NCBI GenBank assembly: GCA_025928735.1
Contig: JAICIW010000196.1
Span: forward strand, 1 to 5,188
DNA: 5,188 bases
Origin: Rhodanobacteraceae bacterium
GTDB lineage: Bacteria > Pseudomonadota > Gammaproteobacteria > Xanthomonadales > Rhodanobacteraceae
Reading direction: 5' to 3'
Shown here: piece after piece, positions 1 to 4,667 of the stretch
Layout: every line of letters begins with the position of its first letter
How positions within the stretch are numbered: the stretch's first letter is position 1
Position numbers and translations under genes: made by a program
Notes under the pieces: model-generated
What the model saw: only the letters and a program-made list of their open reading frames with translations
What the model was told of the DNA's origin: nothing
Database searches by the model: none

Positions 1-158
1 CCCATGTCGAGGCGATCCAGCGCCACCTCGGCGACGGCCAGTTGGCCGCGGGTGGGTTGGCTGCGAGCCTCCATATACACGGTGGCAGCCAGACAGGTTT
101 GATCGGCGACCGGACGCGGAAGTAGTGCGACCATGCCGAGCAACAGGCCCAAGGTCAT
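1..158 (-). CDS. Cell wall hydrolase, SleB/CwlJ (Hydrolase_2) family, N-terminal fragment
   Basis: The reading frame starts at ATG 158-156 and runs off the left edge of the window, giving 52 residues. Residues 1-18 are hydrophobic (MTLGLLLGMVALLPRPVA) and look like a signal peptide, so the product is probably exported to the periplasm. From residue 20 the sequence QTCLAATVYMEARSQPTRGQ, continuing with LAVAEVALDRLD, matches the opening of the Hydrolase_2 domain, whose usual form is CLA..VY.EARGE....Q.AVA.VV.NR. Family members cleave peptidoglycan, and Glu30 of the EAR motif sits at the conserved acidic position. Two family-typical residues differ: EARGE reads EARSQ, and the usual Asn-Arg reads Asp-Arg. 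The start is supported by an in-frame TAG five codons upstream and an AGGAG nine bases before the ATG. A second in-frame ATG (residue 9) would shorten the signal peptide. The C-terminal catalytic part lies outside the window, so activity cannot be judged. It shares its strand with ygfZ but is separated from it by 352 bases. Confidence 0.8.
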   Translation of the reverse strand, partial: MTLGLLLGMVALLPRPVADQTCLAATVYMEARSQPTRGQLAVAEVALDRLDM

Positions 159-167
159 CGGGTCGTT

Positions 168-172
168 CTCCT
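168..172 (-). promoter_or_regulatory. Ribosome binding site of the cell wall hydrolase
   Basis: On the minus strand this reads AGGAG, nine bases before ATG 158-156. It favours that ATG over the internal ATG eight codons later. Confidence 0.6.
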
Positions 173-356
173 ATGCAAGGCACCACATGCCGGATCAGGC
201 CGGCACCTGGCTTGGAACACGGCGGGCCATCGGGCACATCGCCGCAATCTGGAATGGATGCTGGCTCGGACCCGGAAGCGATCTCCGGCAAAGGGCCGGG
301 GCTGGCGGGTTCCGCACTGCGCCAACATGTCGTGGCAAACGGCATTCGTCGCCGTC

Positions 357-392
357 TTTGCGCGCGGTGCGGACTTCCGGACCGCGCGCAAA
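357..392. repeat. Perfect 12-bp inverted repeat (hairpin)
   Basis: The left arm TTTGCGCGCGGT (357-368) is the exact reverse complement of the right arm ACCGCGCGCAAA (381-392). The 12-base centre could add three more pairs (CGG 370-372 with CCG 377-379) after one G-G mismatch, leaving a four-base ACTT loop. The stem is strongly GC-rich. The T run is on the 5' side and the A run on the 3' side on both strands, opposite to an intrinsic terminator, so a structured RNA element, a protein-binding palindrome or an extragenic palindromic repeat is more likely. Confidence 0.75.
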
Positions 393-510
393 CCGGGCAA
401 TACGTCACACCCGGCTTGCGAAGCTGCGCGAAAGGTAAGGGCGGTTCAGCCGTGGCGCAAGTGCCGGGGTGTTAAAAACCCGTTGGAAAAGGCTGACCAT
501 TTAGATCAGG

Positions 511-1320
511 TTACGCATCGAACGTAGATTCGACTGCATAAATATTTTCCAACAATCTGATTTCACTTGGTGTTCCGATTTGAAGCACGGCCAAGGCCTC
601 GAAACCGTCTTCAGCCGATACGATGTCGAACACCCGCGCGACCGTGGATCCGGGAACATCGCGAACCTCGCCGACGGGCAAAGGAATGGATCCCCGCAAC
701 CGGCAAAGATGCCATTTGTGCCCGCCGCGGTAATGGAGGCGGGCGGCGATTTCCTGCCCCGGATAGCAGCCCTTGTCGAACGCCACGGCGCCGAGCCGTT
801 CGAGTCCCAGCGTCGGCGGCAGGAATTCCGGCTCGCCGTCGGGCAGGGAGGGCCAGCCGCGACGGATATCGTCCAGTCGCCAGCGGCGCTGCGCATCGGG
901 ATCAGGTGAAGCGGATTCCGAACACGGGCCGAGCCGGAGGCTGCGGGTTCCATAGCCGAGGACGATCACACCGTTTTCTTGCTTGGCCGTTTCGGCCGGC
1001 AGCGGGTCACCCCATTGCGCGGTGAAGGATTCGATTGTGAGGTTGACGCGCAGGCGGAAAAGGTATCGGGCCAGCACCGCGCAGAAAGTTTCCGCGTTGC
1101 CTCCACGCAGCACGGCGAACAAGCGTCCATCGCCAAGATCGGCGAGATGCATCAGCGCGTGGACCCGCCCCTGTGCGTTGAGGCACGCGTTCCACTGCCA
1201 GTGCCCCGGCTGCAGCGCCTCCACGTCGCCCGAAAATTGTGCCTGCGCGAATCGTCGCGCGTCGGCGCCTTCCAGCGCGATGCAATGGATGGTGCCGATG
1301 GCAGGAAAATCGGAAGTCAT
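511..1320 (-). CDS. ygfZ: YgfZ/GcvT-domain folate-binding protein, Fe-S enzyme maintenance factor
   Basis: The 269-residue product carries the signature KGCYPGQE at residues 183-190, continuing IAARLHYRG. This matches the KGC-Y-x-G-Q-E motif of YgfZ, including the conserved Cys185. The N-terminal part (for example FAQAQFSGDV at 24-33 and NAQGRVHA near 48-55) fits the aminomethyltransferase-like folate-binding fold. YgfZ proteins, related to mitochondrial IBA57, are cytosolic and support assembly or repair of Fe-S clusters in certain enzymes in a tetrahydrofolate-dependent way. The chain is shorter than the E. coli protein (about 326 residues). The start ATG 1320-1318 leaves a complete N-terminus, although no clear Shine-Dalgarno sequence precedes it. 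Stop is TAA at 513-511. It is transcribed away from the succinate dehydrogenase locus, with a 114-base divergent spacer. In E. coli ygfZ also neighbours an SDH maturation gene (sdhE/ygfY), so the context is consistent with a link to Fe-S enzyme SDH. Confidence 0.92.
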   Translation of the reverse strand: MTSDFPAIGTIHCIALEGADARRFAQAQFSGDVEALQPGHWQWNACLNAQGRVHALMHLADLGDGRLFAVLRGGNAETFCAVLARYLFRLRVNLTIESFTAQWGDPLPAETAKQENGVIVLGYGTRSLRLGPCSESASPDPDAQRRWRLDDIRRGWPSLPDGEPEFLPPTLGLERLGAVAFDKGCYPGQEIAARLHYRGGHKWHLCRLRGSIPLPVGEVRDVPGSTVARVFDIVSAEDGFEALAVLQIGTPSEIRLLENIYAVESTFDA

Positions 1321-1434
1321 CGTGGCTGCTTGAACAGGGTTGCTGCGTCGATCGGGCTACGTTAGCAGCGGCCCGGCTGCGCACGGGTGCGTTCGGTGCG
1401 ACAATCCGCATTCGTTTTTTTGCGATTGATTGAC
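1321..1434. promoter_or_regulatory. Divergent spacer between ygfZ and the SDHAF4-like gene
   Basis: These 114 bases must hold the start signals for two outward-facing genes. I see no promoter of convincing spacing on either strand: TTGAAC at 1330-1335 and TACGTT at 1358-1363 on the plus strand are 22 bases apart, too far for a standard sigma-70 site. A run of seven T lies at 1415-1421, and a small stem GCAGC/GCTGC spans 1365-1380. Regulation of the two genes from this spacer is inferred from geometry only. Confidence 0.4.
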
Positions 1435-1599
1435 ATGACGGAAAACCAACATGAGCAGGACGCGTCGCACGCACCTGCGTCTGCAAAGCCGCCTGCATCG
1501 ACACCAGCGCCGCGCGAACGCGCGACGCCGGAGGGGGATGGCCTCGATCCCACGCGCTACGGCGATTGGGAAAAGAACGGGCGCTGCATTGATTTCTGA
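1435..1599 (+). CDS. SDHAF4-like succinate dehydrogenase assembly factor (DUF1674 family)
   Basis: This small protein has 54 residues. Its C-terminus, DPTRYGDWEKNGRCIDF (residues 38-54), is the hallmark of the DUF1674/SDHAF4 family and ends, as usual in the family, at the final Phe. Residues 1-37 are rich in Ala, Pro and charged residues and look disordered. In eukaryotes SDHAF4 (yeast Sdh8) binds the free flavinylated catalytic subunit of succinate dehydrogenase and promotes its joining to the Fe-S subunit. The same role here is inferred from the motif and from the position just ahead of sdhCDAB on the same strand. The ATG at 1435 is preferred because it gives a normal family length, although it lacks an evident Shine-Dalgarno sequence. 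An in-frame GTG at 1387 would add 16 residues of unlikely sequence. A 235-base gap to sdhC leaves co-transcription open. Confidence 0.88.
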   Translation: MTENQHEQDASHAPASAKPPASTPAPRERATPEGDGLDPTRYGDWEKNGRCIDF

Positions 1600-1834
1600 T
1601 GCGATCGATCGTTGATCGCTGCTGTCGGAAGGAACACGCGAGTGCAAGCATGCGACCTCATCCAGGTCAAGGCCGGCTACTGTGCCCCGACTTCCCGCAA
1701 CAGCCCCTGCGTGGCGGCAGCAATGGAAGACCGTCATTCGCGGCGTGAACGCGTTCGTGCAACAATAGAAAGGATCATCGGCGCACAAGCCGACGTGGGG
1801 ACACAGCGCCAGTCGTCATCAGGAATCGAAAGAC
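1600..1834 (+). promoter_or_regulatory. Leader region upstream of sdhC
   Basis: This stretch probably contains the main sdh promoter or the leader of a longer transcript, but no -35/-10 pair of good quality is visible. A 6-bp stem GCGATC/GATCGC (1601-1619, 7-base loop) follows the SDHAF4-like stop codon without a T run, so it is not a convincing terminator. A perfect 10-base palindrome GAACGCGTTC lies at 1747-1756, about 80 bases before sdhC, and could be an operator. GGAAGGA at 1627-1633 resembles a strong ribosome binding site eight bases before a GTG (1642), but that frame does not look like a real gene. Confidence 0.4.
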
Positions 1835-2257
1835 ATGCCGAATTCCCGACCAATGTCGCCGCACCTGGGGATCTACCGCTGGCGCGTCAACATGCTGCAA
1901 TCGACACTGCACAGGCTCACAGGCTTGTTCCTGTGCCTCGGCGCGCTGCTGGTGGTCTGGGGTCTGATCGCGGCGGCAACCAGCGACGCGGCCTGGAGTA
2001 CATTCGCGGCGTTCTGCGGAAGCTGGATCGGCCTGGTCCTGCTGTTCCTGTGGACATGGTCGTTGCTGTTCCACCTCTGCAACGGCATCCAGCACCTGGT
2101 ACGTGATGCCGGCAGAAATTACGGCCCGGCCACCCGCGACCGCACGCATGATCCGGTTTACTGGTCCACCGGTTGGGCCATCACCGCGATCAGCGTGGTG
2201 TTGACCGTGCTGGTGTGGGTGTTGTTGCTGGTGCACGTGAGCGGAGGTGCCGCATGA
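1835..2257 (+). CDS. sdhC: Succinate dehydrogenase cytochrome b556 subunit (membrane anchor SdhC)
   Basis: The 140-residue integral membrane subunit of complex II anchors the enzyme and, with SdhD, forms the heme b and ubiquinone sites. It opens with the family signature RPMSPHLGIYRW (residues 5-16), followed by STLHRLTG (23-30), in which Ser23 and Arg27 match the E. coli quinone-site residues Ser27 and Arg31. Three membrane segments are visible at about 26-48, 58-80 and 111-134. The motif FHLCNGIQHLVRD (79-91) aligns with E. coli YHVVVGIRHMMMD, making His80 the expected heme ligand and Asp91 the counterpart of Asp95. The ATG at 1835 has AGGA ten bases upstream (1821-1824). A second ATG at 1853 lies inside the conserved N-terminal signature (RPMSPHL) and would cut it. 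The gene ends in an ATGA overlap with sdhD, indicating translational coupling. Confidence 0.96.
   Translation: MPNSRPMSPHLGIYRWRVNMLQSTLHRLTGLFLCLGALLVVWGLIAAATSDAAWSTFAAFCGSWIGLVLLFLWTWSLLFHLCNGIQHLVRDAGRNYGPATRDRTHDPVYWSTGWAITAISVVLTVLVWVLLLVHVSGGAA
2243..2249 (+). promoter_or_regulatory. Ribosome binding site of sdhD inside the sdhC end
   Basis: GGAGGTG lies six bases (counting from GGAGG) ahead of ATG 2254 and within the last codons of sdhC. It fixes the sdhD start at 2254 rather than at an upstream in-frame codon near 2173, and supports coupled translation of the two anchor subunits. Confidence 0.75.
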
Positions 2258-2667
2258 GCGCGTATCCGGGGCAGGAAGGCTTGCGCGATCCGCTGAAGGT
2301 CGCGCATGGGCTGGGCGCATCGCGGTCCGGCGTACGTCCGTGGTGGTTGCAGCGCGTAACCGCGGTTGCGCTGGTGCCGCTGTCGATCTGGTTCCTGTTC
2401 CTGATGGGCGGCGTGCTGCAGGCCGATTATCCGACGGTGCTGGAGACCATCGCCCAACCGGTGCACGCGATCTTCCTGATCGCGTTCGTGGTGTGCCTGT
2501 TCTGGCACGGCGCGCTTGGCCTGCAGGTGATCATCGAGGATTACGTACACACCCGCTGGTTGGAAACGACGCTGCAGATCGCGTTGCGTTTCGGCGCGCT
2601 GCTGGGCGCGCTGGCCGGCGTGATGGCGGTGCTGGCGGTGTGGCTGACCGGCGCCAGTTATTACTGA
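2254..2667 (+). CDS. sdhD: Succinate dehydrogenase membrane anchor subunit SdhD
   Basis: This 137-residue hydrophobic subunit partners SdhC in holding heme b and the quinone site of complex II. After a soluble N-terminus, PWWLQRVTAVALVPL (29-43) begins the first membrane helix. Further helices lie at about 70-92 and 106-131. WHGALGLQVIIEDYVH (84-99) aligns with the E. coli segment from His71 to Tyr83, giving His85 as the second heme ligand and Asp96-Tyr97 as counterparts of Asp82-Tyr83. The distance from His to Asp (11 residues) is the same in both. The start is set by the ATGA overlap with sdhC and the GGAGG sequence before it. It ends 38 bases ahead of sdhA, consistent with one operon. Confidence 0.95.
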   Translation: MSAYPGQEGLRDPLKVAHGLGASRSGVRPWWLQRVTAVALVPLSIWFLFLMGGVLQADYPTVLETIAQPVHAIFLIAFVVCLFWHGALGLQVIIEDYVHTRWLETTLQIALRFGALLGALAGVMAVLAVWLTGASYY

Positions 2668-2705
2668 CCGAAGCGCAATGACTCGATTCCGGAAAAGGGC
2701 CGCAG

Positions 2706-4502
2706 ATGTCTGCTGAAAGTTACAAGGTCGAAACGCATCAATACGACGTGGTGGTAGTGGGCGCCGGCGGCGCCGGCCTGCGCGCCACGATGGGGTTGGC
2801 AGCGAAGGGATTGTCTGCGGCCTGCGTCACCAAGGTGTTCCCCACGCGTTCGCACACTGTCGCGGCGCAGGGCGGCGTGGCCGCCGCGCTCGGCAACATG
2901 GGCGAGGACGACTGGCGCTACCACTTCTACGACACCGTGAAGGGTGGCGACTGGCTGGGCGACCAGGACGCGGTCGAGTACATGTGCCGCGAAGCCATTC
3001 CGGCCGTCATCGAACTGGAACACTTCGGCGTGCCGTTTTCGCGCACCAAGGAAGGCAAGATCTACCAGCGCCCGTTCGGCGGCATGACCACGCGCTACGG
3101 CGAAGGTGTGGCGCAGCGCACCTGTGCCGCGGCCGACCGCACCGGCCACGCGATCCTGCACACGCTCTACACCCAGGCGCTGAAGCATGACGCCAAATTC
3201 TTCGTCGAATACTTCGCGACCGATCTGGTGAAGGATCCGCGCGACGGTCGCATCACGGGCGTGCTCGCGATCGACTTGAACGAAGGCACCCTGCACCTGT
3301 TCCAGGGCCACGCGATCGTGCTGGCCACCGGCGGTTACGGGCGCGCGTATTTTTCCTGCACGTCGGCGCACACCTGCACCGGCGACGGCGGTGGCATGGC
3401 GCTGCGCGCCGGCCTCGCGCTGCAGGATATGGAATTCGTGCAATTCCATCCGACCGGCATCTACGGTTCGGGCTGTCTCATCACCGAAGGCTCGCGCGGC
3501 GAGGGCGGTTACCTCACCAATTCCAGGGGCGAGCGCTTCATGGAACGTTACGCACCGAACGCCAAGGACTTGGCATCGCGCGACGTGGTCAGCCGCGCGA
3601 TCACCATGGAAATCCGCGAAGGTCGCGGCGTGGGCGATCACGCCGATCACGTGTTTCTGAACCTCGCACACCTTGGCGCCGACGTGTTGCACGAGCGCTT
3701 GCCGGGCATTTCCGAAACTGCGCGCATCTTCGCGGGTGTGGATGTCACGAAGGAACCGATTCCGGTGCTTCCGACCGTGCACTACAACATGGGGGGCATC
3801 CCGACCAATTACCACGGCGAAGTGGTGCAAAAGGTCGGCGACGATCCTGACGTGGTGGTGCCGGGACTGTTCGCGATCGGCGAAGCCGCCTGCGTGTCGG
3901 TGCATGGCGCCAACCGCCTCGGCTCCAATTCGCTGCTGGACCTCGTGGTGTTCGGCCGCGCGGTCGCCAATCGCTGTGCCGAAGTCATCAAGCCGGACAC
4001 GCTGCATCGCGAATTGAAGGGAGATGCGCTGGAGCCGGCGCTGACGCGCCTCGACAAGCTGCGTCACGCCGACGGCGGCACGCCGACCGCCGAGCTGCGC
4101 ATCAAGATGCAGAAGACCATGCAGGCCGATGCGGCCGTCTTCCGCACCGCCGACACGCTCAAGCAGGGCTGCGCGAAGATCGACGAGGTTTATGCAGGCT
4201 TCGCCGACATCAAGGTGACCGACCGCTCGCTGATCTGGAATTCCGACCTGGTGGAAACCTTCGAGCTGTCCAATCTGCTCGGACAGGCCGTGGCCACGAT
4301 GCATTCGGCCGAGCAGCGGCCGGAAAGCCGTGGCGCGCATGCGCGCGAGGATTTCCCCGATCGCAACGATGTCGAGTGGATGAAGCACACCCTGGTAACC
4401 GTTGACGACAACGGTCGCTGCGGTTTCGATTACCGGCCGGTGCATGCCAACCCCATGACCGATGACGTCAAGACCGTGCCGCCGAAGAAGCGGGTGTATT
4501 AG
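2706..4502 (+). CDS. sdhA: Succinate dehydrogenase flavoprotein subunit SdhA
   Basis: The 598-residue catalytic subunit oxidises succinate to fumarate and passes electrons through FAD to SdhB on the cytoplasmic face of the membrane. The dinucleotide-binding motif VVVVGAGGAGLRA spans residues 15-27. TRSHTVAAQGG (47-57) carries His50, the expected covalent FAD attachment site. QFHPTG (246-251), SRDVVSRAI (291-299), HYNMGGIPT (359-367) and HGANRLGSNSLLDLVVFGR (400-418) hold the residues matching E. coli His242, Arg286, His354 and Arg399, here His248, Arg292, His359 and Arg404, so the active site looks intact. Length is close to the E. coli protein (588). The ATG at 2706 has AAAAGGG (2693-2699) six bases upstream. 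Stop is TAG at 4500. A long open frame on the opposite strand is a codon-bias shadow. The gene is followed by an unusually long structured spacer before sdhB. Confidence 0.98.
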   Translation: MSAESYKVETHQYDVVVVGAGGAGLRATMGLAAKGLSAACVTKVFPTRSHTVAAQGGVAAALGNMGEDDWRYHFYDTVKGGDWLGDQDAVEYMCREAIPAVIELEHFGVPFSRTKEGKIYQRPFGGMTTRYGEGVAQRTCAAADRTGHAILHTLYTQALKHDAKFFVEYFATDLVKDPRDGRITGVLAIDLNEGTLHLFQGHAIVLATGGYGRAYFSCTSAHTCTGDGGGMALRAGLALQDMEFVQFHPTGIYGSGCLITEGSRGEGGYLTNSRGERFMERYAPNAKDLASRDVVSRAITMEIREGRGVGDHADHVFLNLAHLGADVLHERLPGISETARIFAGVDVTKEPIPVLPTVHYNMGGIPTNYHGEVVQKVGDDPDVVVPGLFAIGEAACVSVHGANRLGSNSLLDLVVFGRAVANRCAEVIKPDTLHRELKGDALEPALTRLDKLRHADGGTPTAELRIKMQKTMQADAAVFRTADTLKQGCAKIDEVYAGFADIKVTDRSLIWNSDLVETFELSNLLGQAVATMHSAEQRPESRGAHAREDFPDRNDVEWMKHTLVTVDDNGRCGFDYRPVHANPMTDDVKTVPPKKRVY

Positions 4503-4576
4503 GAAGGTGAAGAGTCAGTCGGGCGCTGCGCGCCCTGTAAAGGGTGAGAAGAGCAAGAACCGGTTGCTCTCTGACC

Positions 4577-4650
4577 ACTTGCAGCGCCGAAGGCGCGACT
4601 TGCAGCGAGCGGAGCGAGCGACTTGCCGTTCGAGCGAGAGTAGCGAGCGA
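4577..4650 (+). repeat. Imperfect tandem repeat built on ACTTGC + AGCG motifs
   Basis: Three consecutive units start with ACTTGC at 4577, 4598 and 4621. They are 21, 23 and about 29 bases long, and each ends in a GCG-rich tail. The first two share ACTTGCAGCG exactly; the third reads ACTTGCCG. Within the units AGCGAGCG recurs (for example GCGAGCG at 4606-4612, and again at 4614-4620 and 4643-4649). The first unit forms a GCGCC-GAA-GGCGC hairpin. The array ends just before the sdhB ribosome binding site. It may be a dispersed intergenic repeat of this genome or local slippage. Confidence 0.6.
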
Positions 4651-4655
4651 TAAAC

Positions 4656-4660
4656 AAAGG
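4656..4660 (+). promoter_or_regulatory. Ribosome binding site of sdhB
   Basis: AAAGG lies seven bases before ATG 4668 in the only A-rich stretch of the spacer, directly after the repeat array. Confidence 0.5.
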
Positions 4661-4667
4661 TACCGAA

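Larger units (their letters stand above)
159..510. other. Intergenic region with several inverted repeats, no credible gene
   Basis: This stretch separates the end of ygfZ from the start of the hydrolase, both on the minus strand. Open frames exist in it, but their products are rich in Arg, Cys and Pro, show no recognisable motif and overlap one another, as expected for non-coding GC-rich DNA. It holds at least three stem-loop candidates: 188-205 (TGCCGG/CCGGCA, 6-base loop), 285-299 (CCGGC/GCCGG, 5-base loop) and the strong 357-392 repeat listed separately. A weak 4-bp GGGT/ACCC element at 467-481 near the ygfZ stop is not enough for a terminator. The 188-205 stem lies just upstream of the hydrolase ribosome binding site and would fall in its leader. 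I found no known riboswitch, no tRNA and no clear promoter. Confidence 0.6.
4503..4667 (+). other. Structured 165-base spacer between sdhA and sdhB
   Basis: The gap between these co-operonic genes holds a chain of stem-loops: GGGCGC/GCGCCC (4521-4535, 3-base loop); an overlapping, mutually exclusive CCCT/AGGG (4533-4544, GTAA loop); AGAGCAA/TTGCTCT (4550-4570, 7-base loop); and GCGCC/GGCGC (4584-4596, GAA loop). None is followed by a T run, so transcription termination is not supported. From 4577 the DNA becomes a short imperfect repeat array, listed separately. The open frame crossing the spacer encodes only a low-complexity Arg/Ser/Glu-rich string. A role in mRNA processing, stability or subunit ratio is possible but is inference only. 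Confidence 0.7.

Noticed and set aside
155..400. Minus-strand 81-codon frame ending in an ATGA overlap with the hydrolase start
   Set aside because: The overlap looks like coupling, but the frame starts with TTG, the product is Arg/Cys/Pro-rich without any motif, and the strong 357-392 palindrome lies inside it. The hydrolase has its own AGGAG sequence.
125..527. Several overlapping plus-strand frames in the left intergenic region
   Set aside because: They overlap each other and the hydrolase N-terminus, have no ribosome binding sites of note and encode biased, motif-free products.
1357..1788. Minus-strand 143-codon frame opposite the SDHAF4-like gene
   Set aside because: The Cys/Arg-rich product with no motif is antisense to a gene with a clear conserved C-terminus.
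2661..4445. Open frame of 594 codons on the minus strand opposite sdhA
   Set aside because: It is the mirror of a highly conserved gene with strong GC third-position bias, which removes stops from the opposite strand. The product is rich in His, Arg and Val with no recognisable domain.
4521..4544. Terminator or attenuator after sdhA
   Set aside because: The hairpins are sound but no T-rich tract follows either of them, and sdhB must be expressed with sdhA.
4577..4650. CRISPR-like array
   Set aside because: The units are too short and irregular, with no distinct unique spacers of constant length.
4462..4653. Plus-strand frame crossing the sdhA-sdhB spacer
   Set aside because: It starts inside sdhA out of frame, and the spacer part translates to a low-complexity Arg/Ser/Glu string generated by the repeat array.
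4623..4654. Internal promoter ahead of sdhB (TTGCCG and GATAAA)
   Set aside because: The spacing is 20 bases and both boxes are poor matches to the sigma-70 consensus.
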